From: Francisellaceae bacterium UBA6186
GTDB taxonomy: Bacteria > Pseudomonadota > Gammaproteobacteria > UBA6186 > Azoamicaceae
Reading direction: 5' to 3'
DNA length: 64,000 nucleotides
NCBI GenBank assembly: GCA_002422785.1
Contig: DITK01000027.1
Location: forward strand, 12,226-76,225
The notes beneath the pieces are model-generated. The model had not been told where the DNA came from, did no database searches, and was given only the letters and a program-made list of their open reading frames with translations. This document shows, piece by piece, positions 37,944 through 47,447 of the stretch (positions are counted from its first letter, which is position 1; every line of letters starts with the position of its first letter). The translations under genes were made by a program, and so were the position numbers.

Positions 37944-38396
37944 TTATAAAGCCTGACTACCGGCTGGAACAGGTGGACATGGTGTAATAGCAGCCGGAAC
38001 ATAGATATTAATATTTGTTGGAGCAGCAGGACCTTGTTCTATACAATAGTACTGCATATCGCCAAGATCGTTAACTATAGCCTTAAATGATAGTAGTATT
38101 GCTCCGTCCCCCATCATATTTATTGTACAGCCATTATTTGTTATGCTAGTCCAAACGCTTCTACTAGATGTTTGGTTAAATAAAGCCACGGTTGGGCAAG
38201 CTTTATTTTTGGAATAAAAGCCAGATATAGCTATTTTGTTTTGTTCGACAATAGCTATTGCGCTATTATACATAGCGGTGATCTTGTAATCTTGATAAGA
38301 GTATAGCGAAATTGAACATAAAATAAGCACTATAGTAATAGTAATTAATATTTCAATCAAAGATAATGCGGTTAATTTAAAAAAATACTTATGCAT
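37944..38396 (-). CDS. type IV pilin-like protein, lone
   Basis: 150 residues with a class III (prepilin) leader: short basic start, then ALSLIEILITITIVLILCSISLYSYQDYK, split here as ALSLIEILI and TITIVLILCSISLYS. The Glu at +5 of the mature protein is present, but the usual Gly at -1 is replaced by Ala, which some prepilin peptidases tolerate. The rest is a small globular domain with a pair of cysteines. No other pilus gene is in the window; comEC is 2 kb away, so a part in DNA uptake as a minor pilin is possible. Confidence 0.75.
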   Translation of the reverse strand: MHKYFFKLTALSLIEILITITIVLILCSISLYSYQDYKITAMYNSAIAIVEQNKIAISGFYSKNKACPTVALFNQTSSRSVWTSITNNGCTINMMGDGAILLSFKAIVNDLGDMQYYCIEQGPAAPTNINIYVPAAITPCPPVPAGSQAL

Positions 38397-38425
38397 ATAT
38401 TTTATAATAAGATAGGTCGTAGCGA

Positions 38426-39673
38426 ATGTTAATAAGCCGATATTTATTTTTTATTGGATTACGATATTTTATGATCAAAAGAAAAGATCATTTTGTATCT
38501 TTTATCTCTACTGTTTCAATGCTAGGTATAGCACTAGGGGTTGCAGTATTAATTACGGTTTTATCTGTAATGAACGGTTTTAGTAAGGAAATTAGAGCCA
38601 AAATACTTAGCATAACACCCCATATAACTTTAAAAAATTTTTCAGGATCACTAAACGGCTGGCAGAGCGTGGTCGATAATATTAAAAAAACTAACCAAGT
38701 TATAGGGGTTGCTCCATATATTGCCCAACATGGCCTCTTGTCTTGGAATGGATACAGCAAACCAGTTATGGTTGTTGGTATTGACACATTACAAATTGAA
38801 AATATTTATCCGTTACACAATAATTTAGTTAGTGGTAGTATATCTTCCTTAACTCCAAATAATTTTCAAATATTAGTTGGGCAAGATTTAGCAGATAGTC
38901 TTGGAATAAATTTATATGATCAAGTGGCTTTAATTACCCCACAAGTTAATATATCGCCAATTGGTGTTATGCCTAGGATTAAAAAACTAACAGTTGGCGG
39001 TATTTTGAAAACTAGTACCCCATATGATCAAAATCATATTTTTTTACATATCGCTGACGCAAGTAAGTTATATAAAATGGGAACTGGTATTACTGGTATT
39101 CAAATTAAAATTTCAGATGAATTAATGGCTAAAAAAGTTTCTGCTCAAATGAGTGTTAATTTTAATCATCAATATGCTGTTTCAGATTGGACATCAGAAT
39201 TTGGTGCTTTTTTGGAAGCTATGAAAATGGAAAAAACGGTTATGTGGTGTATTTTATTATTAATTATATCCGTTGCTGCGTTTAATTTGGTGTCTAGTTT
39301 AATTATGTTGGTTACTGATAAAAGACCTGATATTGCTATTTTGCGAGTTATGGGGGCTACTTGTCGGGAAATAATGTTAATTTTTATGATTCAAGGTAGC
39401 GCTATAGGATTGATCGGTACAGTTAGCGGATTAATTATTGGTTTAATTCTGGCATATAATGTTACAGATTTAGTTAATTTTTTACAAAATCTGTTTAATA
39501 TCCAATTTGTTTCAGAAGAAGCATATTGGATTGGTTTTGTACCTTCGGATATCCATTTTAGAGATGTTTTTTGGATTTGTGCTTTATCGCTTTTTATGAG
39601 TTTTATTGCAACTTTGTATCCGGCGTTTAGGGCAAGTAATGTTAAACCAGCTGAGGCCCTACGTTATGAATGA
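38426..39673 (+). CDS. lolC: lipoprotein-releasing ABC transporter permease (LolC/E type)
   Basis: Inner-membrane part of the complex that frees mature lipoproteins for transfer to LolA. 415 residues: first membrane helix about 24-48 (FVSFISTVSMLGIALGVAVLITVLSVMNGF, in two halves), a large periplasmic domain (about 50-265), and three C-terminal helices (about 270-405). The end PAFRASNVKPAEALRYE is the FtsX/LolC signature. Overlaps lolD by 8 bases (ATGAATGA). Only one permease gene is present, where E. coli has lolC and lolE flanking lolD. Confidence 0.94.
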   Translation: MLISRYLFFIGLRYFMIKRKDHFVSFISTVSMLGIALGVAVLITVLSVMNGFSKEIRAKILSITPHITLKNFSGSLNGWQSVVDNIKKTNQVIGVAPYIAQHGLLSWNGYSKPVMVVGIDTLQIENIYPLHNNLVSGSISSLTPNNFQILVGQDLADSLGINLYDQVALITPQVNISPIGVMPRIKKLTVGGILKTSTPYDQNHIFLHIADASKLYKMGTGITGIQIKISDELMAKKVSAQMSVNFNHQYAVSDWTSEFGAFLEAMKMEKTVMWCILLLIISVAAFNLVSSLIMLVTDKRPDIAILRVMGATCREIMLIFMIQGSAIGLIGTVSGLIIGLILAYNVTDLVNFLQNLFNIQFVSEEAYWIGFVPSDIHFRDVFWICALSLFMSFIATLYPAFRASNVKPAEALRYE

Positions 39674-40340
39674 TATTGTCTTAGAATGTAAAACCATAAG
39701 TAAAAATTTTTTTGATGGAACTAAGCTATTATCAATTTTGTCCCAAGTTGATTTAAAAATTTTTAGAGGACAACAAGTAGCTATTATGGGTCGGTCTGGT
39801 TCTGGTAAAACAACTTTGTTGCAACTGCTAGGTGGATTAGACGTTCCGACAGATGGCAATGTAATATTATGTAATAAAGATTTAAATAACATTAATGAAC
39901 AAGATAAAGCATACTTAAGAAATAACAAAATTGGTTTTATTTATCAATTACATCATTTGTTACCTGAATTTACTGCCTTAGAAAATGTTTGCATGCCATT
40001 GTTAATTCAAAAAATGTCATTCAAAATTGCTAAAGATCTTGCGGCAGTATTATTAGAAGAGGTTGGTTTAAGCCATAGATTAAATTTCACTCCAAATAAA
40101 TTATCTGGTGGCGAGAGACAAAGAGTAGCTATTGCTAGAGCTTTAATTAATAATCCAGAGTGCATTTTAGCCGATGAACCAACAGGTAACTTAGATGTAG
40201 AAAGCGCTGCTATGGTAATGGAATTAATTAATAATTTAAATAAAAAACGCAAAGCTGCGGTTGTTATGGTAACTCACGATTTAAATTTAGCTAAGCAATT
40301 TGATCGTATTTATCAATTGCAAAATGGAAAATTGGTTTAA
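39666..40340 (+). CDS. lolD: lipoprotein-releasing ATPase LolD
   Basis: ATP-binding subunit of the Lol transporter, 224 residues. Walker A GRSGSGKTTLLQ near 40-51, Q-loop IGFIYQLHHLLPEFTALENV near 86-105 (the LolD-specific loop that contacts LolC/E), signature LSGGERQRVAIARAL near 141-155, Walker B ILADEPTGNLD. The ATG at 39666 is chosen because it gives the normal N-terminus (MNDIVLECKTISKNFFDG) and couples to the lolC stop; upstream in-frame starts lie deep inside lolC. Confidence 0.96.
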   Translation: MNDIVLECKTISKNFFDGTKLLSILSQVDLKIFRGQQVAIMGRSGSGKTTLLQLLGGLDVPTDGNVILCNKDLNNINEQDKAYLRNNKIGFIYQLHHLLPEFTALENVCMPLLIQKMSFKIAKDLAAVLLEEVGLSHRLNFTPNKLSGGERQRVAIARALINNPECILADEPTGNLDVESAAMVMELINNLNKKRKAAVVMVTHDLNLAKQFDRIYQLQNGKLV

Positions 40341-40396
40341 TAAATTTTTTAATTTTGTGATATTTAAATTTGCATTAATATGTTCTTATTTTGAAT

Positions 40397-42826
40397 ATGA
40401 AAGTTATTCAAAAATCCATACTGTTCAATATCAAATGCTTTATTATAAGTTTTTTACTTGGAGTTTGTTTATTACCAATATTTTATTATCACAAGATATT
40501 TATATGTTTAATTCTATTATTTATTTTATTATATTTTTATTGTTTATATCTTAATTCTCATTCTAAGCAACTTAAGAGCTTATTACTGTGGTTAATATTG
40601 AATTTGTTTGGCATATTTCTTGGCTTTGGTTGGATATGGCTAAATGAGAATGTTTTTCACCATCAGCGTAGCCTATCTTATTCATTAGAAGGTAAATTGG
40701 TATTAGTTCAAGGAAAAATACTTGAACTAACTTCAATAGAAAGACAATATTTTAAGAAAGCTAGCAAATGTTTACAATTTGATTTGAAAATACATAAAAT
40801 TTTTAATCAATCAACAAATCATAAAGTACGTCTTAAATGGGTCGATCCTAACACTACGGTCTTACCAGGAGATTATTGGCAGTTTTATGTGCGGCTAAAA
40901 AAACCAAGAAATTTTTCGACTAATGGTAGTTTTGACCTGGAAAAACACTTATTTGTGCAGCGTATTGAAATGGTTGGTAATGTTATTAAAAGTTCAAATA
41001 ATATATTAATTAAACATAATAAATTTAGCAGCGTTATAAAAAAAACAAGACAATTTATTATTAATAAAATTAATAATAGTAATTTTGATGAGCAATTAAA
41101 GAATAAAGGTATAATGTTAGCATTAGGTTTGGGACTGAAGAATTATATTGATGTAAAAGATACTATTTTGTTTCAAGATACAGGTACTGCACATTTATTA
41201 TCTATTTCTGGGTTACATATAGGCATTGTAAGTGGTTTAATATTTGTGATTGTTAATTATATGTTTAAGCAGCTATCTAGCATTAGCAGCTTAGAAAAAG
41301 TACCATCAACTATTGTAGCCGCTATTGCTAGTATGGTTGGGGCTACAATTTATGCTAATGTTGCTGGATTAAGTATTGCAACAACCAGATCCTTGATCAT
41401 GACTAATTTATATTTCACTGGAATGATATTACGCAAAATTATTGCAACTGATCAAATTTATTTTTTAGCAATAATGGCAACCTTAATTATAGATCCTTTT
41501 GCTGTCTTAGATATTGGTTTTTGGTTTTCATTTGTAGCGGTTGGTATTTTATTATATAGCTATAAAGGCATTACTAATCAAGAAAATTATAAAAAATCCA
41601 TAATGTGCAATACAATAATTAATTTATTAAAAACCAACTGGCTGATGCTTGTTGGTTTATTGCCAATTAATATCTTATTTTTTAGAAAAATTTCTCTAAT
41701 AGCTTACGTAGCTAATTTTGTCGCTGTACCATTGATAAATTTTTTAGTGTTGCCTTGGGTATTGATTGGGTTATTATTGTTATATGTTAATATAAATATA
41801 GCTAAATATTTTTTTGTTTTTGCAGATTATAATTTACAGGTGTTGTTATGGTTGCTAAAATTTTTAGCAACAGTACCATATTCTACTATAGAAGTTGTGG
41901 AACCTTCTTGGGCGATATTTTTTGTAAGTTGTATTGGCAGTATATTGTTAACAATTCCTAAAGGTTTATTAAATAAATATTTATCGATAATTTGTTTTTT
42001 ACCAATTTTTTTTCGTCATCCAGTATACCCAGAACATGGAGATGTATTTGTATCATTTTTAGATGTCGGTCAAGGATTAGCTACAATAATTAAACTTAAA
42101 AATCATATTTTGCTATACGATACAGGGCCAAATAATAAAGTAGTACTAAATTATTTAAAAAGTTTAAAATATAAAAGCATAGATCAAGTAATTATAAGCC
42201 ATACAGATTTAGATCATATTGGTGGTCTGGAAGACTTAATTATTAATAGTATGGTTAAAAGATTTGCTACTAACATGCCAAATTATAAAATAAATAATTT
42301 AACAGGAGATTTATGTAAACCAGACTATTCTTGGAAATTAGACGGAGTAGAATTTGAATTTTTACAAATTAACAATAATGATGCCAATAAAATTTTAAAT
42401 AAAAATGACAATAGTTGTGTATTGCAGATGCGTACCAGGCAACATAATGTGTTGTTTACTGGGGACATTAGTCAAAAATTAGAGAAATTGTTAATAGCAA
42501 AATATTCAAACAAATTAAAATCTGATGTTTTGTTAATTCCACATCATGGCAGCCGAAGTTCATCTTCCGAACAATTTATTAAAATAGTAGATCCAAAGTA
42601 TGCAGTTGTTTCTGCTGGGTATATGAATATGTATGGTCATCCTAGAGCTGAGGTTTTGGCTAAATATTTATCTAAAAATATAAAAGTTTTAAATACTATA
42701 AAATACGGTAGCATAGAGTTTAAATTCAAGACGGAAAAGTTAGTTAAATTAAAACAAACAGATTGGGGCGAGACTATTGAATATAATTGTTATAGAATAA
42801 TTAACAGAAATTTTTGGAATTATTAA
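40397..42826 (+). CDS. comEC: ComEC/Rec2 DNA uptake channel
   Basis: Inner-membrane channel for single-stranded DNA during natural transformation. 809 residues: N-terminal helices, an OB-like domain (about 90-200), the Competence domain with LSISGLHIGIVSGLIF near 270-285 and its group of helices, and a C-terminal metallo-beta-lactamase-like domain with VSFLDVGQGLATII near 553-566, the metal motif SHTDLDHIGGLEDL near 600-613 and IPHHGSRSSSS near 715. All parts are intact. Common next to lolCD/msbA in gammaproteobacteria. Start at ATG 40397; a TTG two codons earlier is also in frame. Confidence 0.95.
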   Translation: MKVIQKSILFNIKCFIISFLLGVCLLPIFYYHKIFICLILLFILLYFYCLYLNSHSKQLKSLLLWLILNLFGIFLGFGWIWLNENVFHHQRSLSYSLEGKLVLVQGKILELTSIERQYFKKASKCLQFDLKIHKIFNQSTNHKVRLKWVDPNTTVLPGDYWQFYVRLKKPRNFSTNGSFDLEKHLFVQRIEMVGNVIKSSNNILIKHNKFSSVIKKTRQFIINKINNSNFDEQLKNKGIMLALGLGLKNYIDVKDTILFQDTGTAHLLSISGLHIGIVSGLIFVIVNYMFKQLSSISSLEKVPSTIVAAIASMVGATIYANVAGLSIATTRSLIMTNLYFTGMILRKIIATDQIYFLAIMATLIIDPFAVLDIGFWFSFVAVGILLYSYKGITNQENYKKSIMCNTIINLLKTNWLMLVGLLPINILFFRKISLIAYVANFVAVPLINFLVLPWVLIGLLLLYVNINIAKYFFVFADYNLQVLLWLLKFLATVPYSTIEVVEPSWAIFFVSCIGSILLTIPKGLLNKYLSIICFLPIFFRHPVYPEHGDVFVSFLDVGQGLATIIKLKNHILLYDTGPNNKVVLNYLKSLKYKSIDQVIISHTDLDHIGGLEDLIINSMVKRFATNMPNYKINNLTGDLCKPDYSWKLDGVEFEFLQINNNDANKILNKNDNSCVLQMRTRQHNVLFTGDISQKLEKLLIAKYSNKLKSDVLLIPHHGSRSSSSEQFIKIVDPKYAVVSAGYMNMYGHPRAEVLAKYLSKNIKVLNTIKYGSIEFKFKTEKLVKLKQTDWGETIEYNCYRIINRNFWNY

Positions 42827-42853
42827 GATCCACTTAATCATTAGTTAAGGCTT

Positions 42854-44674
42854 ATGTATAAAAATAATATATATGATTTTCCTGTAAATAGCGATAGTAT
42901 ATACAAAAAATTAATAACTATCTTAAAACCATATACTATAGTACTAATCTTTGCCATTTTAAGTTTAATTTGTTCTAAATTAATTGAAGCAGGTACAATA
43001 AAATTTTTATCACCCAAATTATTTGATGAGGTTTTGGTAACTAAAAATTTTAATTCGGTACGTTTTATTTCTATGGCCGCCTTATTAGCTTTGATATTGC
43101 GGGCCACTTTTGGTTTTATTACCAAGTTCTTAATCGGTTATTTAACTAAAAACATTTCTAAAGACTTACGCTCAAAAATTTTAATTCACATGTTGTGTTT
43201 ACCAATTAGTTTTTTTAAGCAAAATGCTATTGGTAATTTAATATCTAAAGTTAATTATGATGTAGAGCAAATTACTAGAGCATTATCTGATGCGGTACTA
43301 GAACTATTAAGTAGTGTAGTCACTATAATATTTTTTATTGGAGTAATGTTAAGTTTTAGTTGGCAAGTAACCATGATGGCTTTACTTATTTCCCCAATAA
43401 TTGCTTGGTTTTTGCGTAATGTTAATGCCAGGATTAGAAAATACAGTTCAAGATTACAGAACTCTGTTGGAGATGTTTCACACCTTACTCACGAAATCAT
43501 AGAAGCGTGTCAGGTTATTAGAATATTTGAAGCGATACCGCAAGAAACTAAAAGAATTAATAAATTAATAAATTATAATTTCAAGCAAGATTTGAAAATA
43601 GTATTGGTGTCGGCAATATCAGAATCTATTATGTTGATTACGTTAGGTTCAGTATTTGTGATTTTGATATATATAGCTACGGGTAAAAGTTTGCAAATTA
43701 GTCCTGGTTGTTTTGTTGGTTTGTTTACAGCCATGTTTGGTTTAATAAGACCACTGAAGCAATTATCGGAAATAAATTATGTATTAGCCAAAGGCTTAGC
43801 GGCTGCAGATAGCATCTTTGGATTGTTAGCAACTAAATTAGAAACAAATGATGTATCAAAAAATATTGAGGTACGACCAGAGAGTGTGGATGTGTTAGAG
43901 CGCATTAACACGCCTAGTATGATTAGCTTAAATAATGTTAGTTTTGATTATGGCAATAATACAGTAAACAATACAGCAAATGATAATAAAACTATTTTAT
44001 GTAACATTAGTTTAATCTTCAAAGCAGGACAAACAACTGCGATAGTTGGCAGATCTGGGTCTGGCAAATCTACATTAGTTGGGTTGTTACCCAGATTTTA
44101 TCATGTAAGCTCTGGTGAAATTTGCTTGAATGGGATCAATATTAATAATTTAGATTTATATGAATTACGCAAGTATTTTGCTGTAGTTAATCAAAGAATT
44201 ATATTGTTAAATGATACTGTAGCTAACAATATAGCATATGGTTGCATGCAAAATGCGACTAGAGAACAAATTTTAGCAGCAGCGGAGGCGGCTAATGCTA
44301 TGGAATTTATAGAACAATTACCTAATGGATTAGATACCAGCATTGGCAGTAATGGTAATTTATTATCAGGTGGTCAGCGTCAAAGGATATCGATTGCAAG
44401 AGCTGTTTTGAAAAATGCTCCGATTTTAATTTTGGATGAAGCAACTAGCGCATTAGATATCAAATCAGAACAACAAATACAATCAGCTTTAGAAAAATTA
44501 ATGGTTGGTAAAACTACTATAATAATAGCACATCGCATGTCTACTATAGAACATGCTGATCAGATAGCAGTGCTAGAAAACGGTAGATTAGTTGCAGTTG
44601 GCAATCATAAAGGATTAATTAAAGATGTATATTATGCTAATTTGCATAATACTGTTATTAATGAATCTTTATGA
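42854..44674 (+). CDS. msbA: lipid A export ABC transporter MsbA
   Basis: Flips lipid A-core across the inner membrane. 606 residues: six-helix ABC transmembrane domain (about 25-320) with VSKVNYDVEQI-like coupling region (LISKVNYDVEQITRAL near 130-145), then the nucleotide-binding domain with Walker A GRSGSGKSTLV near 397-407, signature LLSGGQRQRISIARAV, Walker B ILILDEATSALD and H-loop IIIAHRMSTIE. AAGG precedes the ATG. A 4-base overlap couples it to lpxK, the classic gammaproteobacterial pair. Confidence 0.95.
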   Translation: MYKNNIYDFPVNSDSIYKKLITILKPYTIVLIFAILSLICSKLIEAGTIKFLSPKLFDEVLVTKNFNSVRFISMAALLALILRATFGFITKFLIGYLTKNISKDLRSKILIHMLCLPISFFKQNAIGNLISKVNYDVEQITRALSDAVLELLSSVVTIIFFIGVMLSFSWQVTMMALLISPIIAWFLRNVNARIRKYSSRLQNSVGDVSHLTHEIIEACQVIRIFEAIPQETKRINKLINYNFKQDLKIVLVSAISESIMLITLGSVFVILIYIATGKSLQISPGCFVGLFTAMFGLIRPLKQLSEINYVLAKGLAAADSIFGLLATKLETNDVSKNIEVRPESVDVLERINTPSMISLNNVSFDYGNNTVNNTANDNKTILCNISLIFKAGQTTAIVGRSGSGKSTLVGLLPRFYHVSSGEICLNGININNLDLYELRKYFAVVNQRIILLNDTVANNIAYGCMQNATREQILAAAEAANAMEFIEQLPNGLDTSIGSNGNLLSGGQRQRISIARAVLKNAPILILDEATSALDIKSEQQIQSALEKLMVGKTTIIIAHRMSTIEHADQIAVLENGRLVAVGNHKGLIKDVYYANLHNTVINESL

Positions 44675-45696
44675 GATTGATAAATTTTTGGTATAGTAAA
44701 AAAATAAGTTTTTTTTACTGGATTTTTTATCCCATAGAGATTGTTTATTTAATTATTATTTTATTAAGAAAAAAATTATATCAATATAAAATTTTTAAAA
44801 CTTATAAATTTAATATTCCGGTGATTGTAATTGGTAATTTAACGGTTGGTGGTACTGGTAAAACCCCGGTAGTTATGTATGTTGCCAATTATTTAAAAAA
44901 TCAAGGTTTTAAGCCGGCAGTTGTTATGCGTGGTTATAAATCTAAGTATATAAGATCTAATCAAATAGTTACTAAAAATTCTGACCCCAATTTATGTGGT
45001 GATGAACCTGTTCTTGTTGCTAACAATATTGATTGTCCGGTTATAATTGGTAAAAACAGGGTGGCGTCCATTGATTTTTTATTAAAAAATTTTGATGTTA
45101 ATATAATTATTTGTGACGATGGACTACAGCATTATAGCGTAGCTCGTGATCTTGAAATTGTGATTATAGATGGAGAACGTTTGTTTGGTAACGGGCATTG
45201 TTTGCCACTTGGGCCGCTTCGTGAAAAAACAACCAGATTAAACACAGTAGATTTAATAATATTTAATAAAATATCAGATAATAACAGCAATATAAATATA
45301 AATAACAAATATATAATAAAGTTGGTTCCAGAAAAAATATATAATTTACTTAATCCCAATATAATTAAAAATCCTGCAGATTTTGATTGGGTACATGCGG
45401 TATCTGGAATTGGCCATAATCAGAGATTTTTTAGTTTATTAGCAAGCTCTAAGATTAAATCAATTAATCACGAATTCCCTGATCATTATCAATATCACGC
45501 AAAAGATTTATGTTTTAACGATGATTTGCCAGTTATCATGACCGAAAAAGATGCAGTAAAATGTTTGCAGTTCGCAAAAGATTATTTTTGGTGTCAAACT
45601 GTTAGAATTGAATTTAATGAGGAACTTGCTTTTAACGAATATTTAAATAGTTTTTTTAAAAAATATTTAACAGATAATATAAATATAATAAAATAA
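44671..45696 (+). CDS. lpxK: tetraacyldisaccharide 4'-kinase
   Basis: Phosphorylates the 4' position of the lipid A disaccharide to make lipid IVA. 341 residues. N-terminal membrane-associated helix (about 12-33), P-loop [14 protein letters not shown] (55-68), RGYKS near 88-92, [14 protein letters not shown] near 149-162 and [14 protein letters not shown] [12 protein letters not shown] near 288-299. Overlaps msbA by 4 bases and is followed 10 bases later by the Trm112-like gene, the usual order. Confidence 0.96.
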   Translation: MRLINFWYSKKISFFYWIFYPIEIVYLIIILLRKKLYQYKIFKTYKFNIPVIVIGNLTVGGTGKTPVVMYVANYLKNQGFKPAVVMRGYKSKYIRSNQIVTKNSDPNLCGDEPVLVANNIDCPVIIGKNRVASIDFLLKNFDVNIIICDDGLQHYSVARDLEIVIIDGERLFGNGHCLPLGPLREKTTRLNTVDLIIFNKISDNNSNININNKYIIKLVPEKIYNLLNPNIIKNPADFDWVHAVSGIGHNQRFFSLLASSKIKSINHEFPDHYQYHAKDLCFNDDLPVIMTEKDAVKCLQFAKDYFWCQTVRIEFNEELAFNEYLNSFFKKYLTDNINIIK

Positions 45697-45706
45697 GGAT
45701 AAAAAC

Positions 45707-45877
45707 ATGCTCAATAGTAAATTGTTAGATATTTTAGTATGTCCGATTTGCAAAAATCAGCTTATATATAACAAAACCAATAATGAATTAATTTGTAAAT
45801 TTGACAGATTAGCTTATCCAATTAGAGATGATATTCCAATTATGTTAGAAGATGAGGCGAGGCAAATAGAGGATTAA
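45707..45877 (+). CDS. Trm112/YcaR family small zinc-ribbon-like protein
   Basis: A 56-residue protein that starts [19 protein letters not shown] and ends [18 protein letters not shown], the full pattern of the YcaR/Trm112 family. Zinc-type cysteines are CPIC near 12-15 and one Cys near 30; the fourth position of the classic ribbon is not clear, as in other bacterial members. GGAT stands 8 bases before the ATG. In gammaproteobacteria it lies between lpxK and kdsB; kdsB is missing here and nadK follows on the other strand with a 4-base overlap. The family partners methyltransferases in eukaryotes; the bacterial role is not settled. Confidence 0.93.
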   Translation: MLNSKLLDILVCPICKNQLIYNKTNNELICKFDRLAYPIRDDIPIMLEDEARQIED

Positions 45878-46761
45878 TTATTCCAACCTAATTTTTCTCT
45901 TAAAGTGGCAAAATAATTATAATCTACGGGGTGGATTAATTTTACGTCAGTTGGATATTTATTAATAATAATTTGGTCTCCTGGTTGTAATATAATGTTT
46001 TTTTGACCATCAAAACTTAAACCACAATCTATATTTTTTTCTTGGTTTAATATCTTAAGTTCAATCAAGCTATCTTCGCTAACTACTATTGGCCTGGAAC
46101 TTAAAGTATGTGGGTATAATGGAACTAAAGTCAGGTTTTTTAAAGTTGGGTATAAAATTGGTCCTCCAGCAGATAAAGAATAAGCAGTCGATCCGGTCGG
46201 TGTTGCCACAATTAAGCCGTCAGCTCGCAGTTCTACAACAAATTGATTATTTATAAAAATTTGAAATTCTATCAATTTAGGTATTTTTCCGTTATACAAA
46301 ACAATATCGTTGGCAGCTGGATAAGTAATTGTTTTTTGATGATTTCTTTTGATTTCAGCTTGCAACAAATTGCGTTCTTCTTCAATAAACTCGCCAGATA
46401 AAATTTTAATTAAATTAGATTTGATTTTGTTAAAATTTAAATCTGCTAAAAAACCTAATTTTCCTTTGTGGATACCGAGAATTGGTACTTTAGTATCGAT
46501 AGTTTTTCTGATACAATTTAATAAGCTACCGTCTCCGCCTATAACTATTATTAAATCGCAATTATTTTTTATTGGCGTAGGCTTTTGTTTTTTGGTAAGA
46601 AATTGTTCGCAAGTTACATCAAAAGATAAATTACAATTTTTTTTGTTTAAAATATTTATAATAGTATTGAAAATCTCTTGAATTTCTATTATATTTTGTT
46701 GGCTATTTGAATTTAATAAAATTTTTTTTATAAATAAGTGAATATTTTTGAATTTGCCCAT
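45874..46761 (-). CDS. nadK: NAD kinase
   Basis: Makes NADP from NAD and ATP. 295 residues. [12 protein letters not shown] near 75-86 is the catalytic GGDG motif; NDIVLYNG near 150 and [20 protein letters not shown] near 185-204 line the NAD site. Adjacent and divergent to grpE, an arrangement kept in many gammaproteobacteria. Ends in a 4-base convergent overlap with the Trm112-like gene. Confidence 0.96.
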   Translation of the reverse strand: MGKFKNIHLFIKKILLNSNSQQNIIEIQEIFNTIINILNKKNCNLSFDVTCEQFLTKKQKPTPIKNNCDLIIVIGGDGSLLNCIRKTIDTKVPILGIHKGKLGFLADLNFNKIKSNLIKILSGEFIEEERNLLQAEIKRNHQKTITYPAANDIVLYNGKIPKLIEFQIFINNQFVVELRADGLIVATPTGSTAYSLSAGGPILYPTLKNLTLVPLYPHTLSSRPIVVSEDSLIELKILNQEKNIDCGLSFDGQKNIILQPGDQIIINKYPTDVKLIHPVDYNYFATLREKLGWNN

Positions 46762-46808
46762 ATATAGATTATAGCAATTACAGTTTTAATAAAAAGGGTT
46801 TTTTGTAT

Positions 46809-47369
46809 ATGAACGAAAATACTGAACTAAAATCAGATCTTGAAGAAAATCTAGATTTAGAACAATTACAGCAAAAAATAACACAATTGCAAGAAGAGCT
46901 GTTAGTTATGGAAAACAAAGCTGCTAACAACTGGGATATGTTATTGCGTTCTAAAGCAGACGAAGAGAATATTCGCAAACGATCAAGGCTAGATATAGAA
47001 AATGCCCATAAATATGGCATAGAAAAATTTGCCCGTAGTATGTTAAATGTTGTAGATAGTCTAGATCGTGGCATAGAGTCTTCGGCAGTAGAAAATGCTG
47101 AATTTGCAGCAAACGAAATTATGGTCAAAAGCCTAAAAGATGGTATGGAGCTTACTCTTAAACTATTGCTTGATAGTTTAGAGCAATTTGGGATTAAAAT
47201 GCTAAATCCGGTAGGCGAAATGTTTAATCCAAATCAGCATGAAGCTTTGTCTATGCAGGAACAACTAGATGTACTTCCTAATAGTATAATCATGGTAGTT
47301 CAAAAAGGATTTGTTATTCATGACAGAGTTTTGCGTCCAGCTAGGGTTATTGTAGCTAAAGGGGCTTGA
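46809..47369 (+). CDS. grpE: nucleotide exchange factor GrpE
   Basis: Exchanges ADP for ATP on DnaK. 186 residues: acidic start, long coiled coil (about 15-90), then the beta domain with NPNQHEALSM (motif FNPNQHEA) near 140 and VVQKGFVIHDRVLRPARVIVAKG at the end. Start at ATG 46809; a TTG two codons upstream is in frame but has no support. First gene of grpE-dnaK-dnaJ-dapB. Confidence 0.95.
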   Translation: MNENTELKSDLEENLDLEQLQQKITQLQEELLVMENKAANNWDMLLRSKADEENIRKRSRLDIENAHKYGIEKFARSMLNVVDSLDRGIESSAVENAEFAANEIMVKSLKDGMELTLKLLLDSLEQFGIKMLNPVGEMFNPNQHEALSMQEQLDVLPNSIIMVVQKGFVIHDRVLRPARVIVAKGA

Positions 47370-47447
47370 ATTTATTAAGTTCGTACTTATCTTTATTGTA
47401 TAAAATGTTGATAATTTTAAGAAGTAAATAGTTAAATAGGGGTTAAT

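Noticed and set aside
40300..40554. An 84-codon frame across the lolD end and the comEC start
   Set aside because: It overlaps both real genes out of frame, is low in complexity and has no motif.
47370..47447. A heat-shock promoter upstream of dnaK
   Set aside because: No CTTGAA/CCCCAT pair at the right distance; TATAAAATG is present but is not specific.
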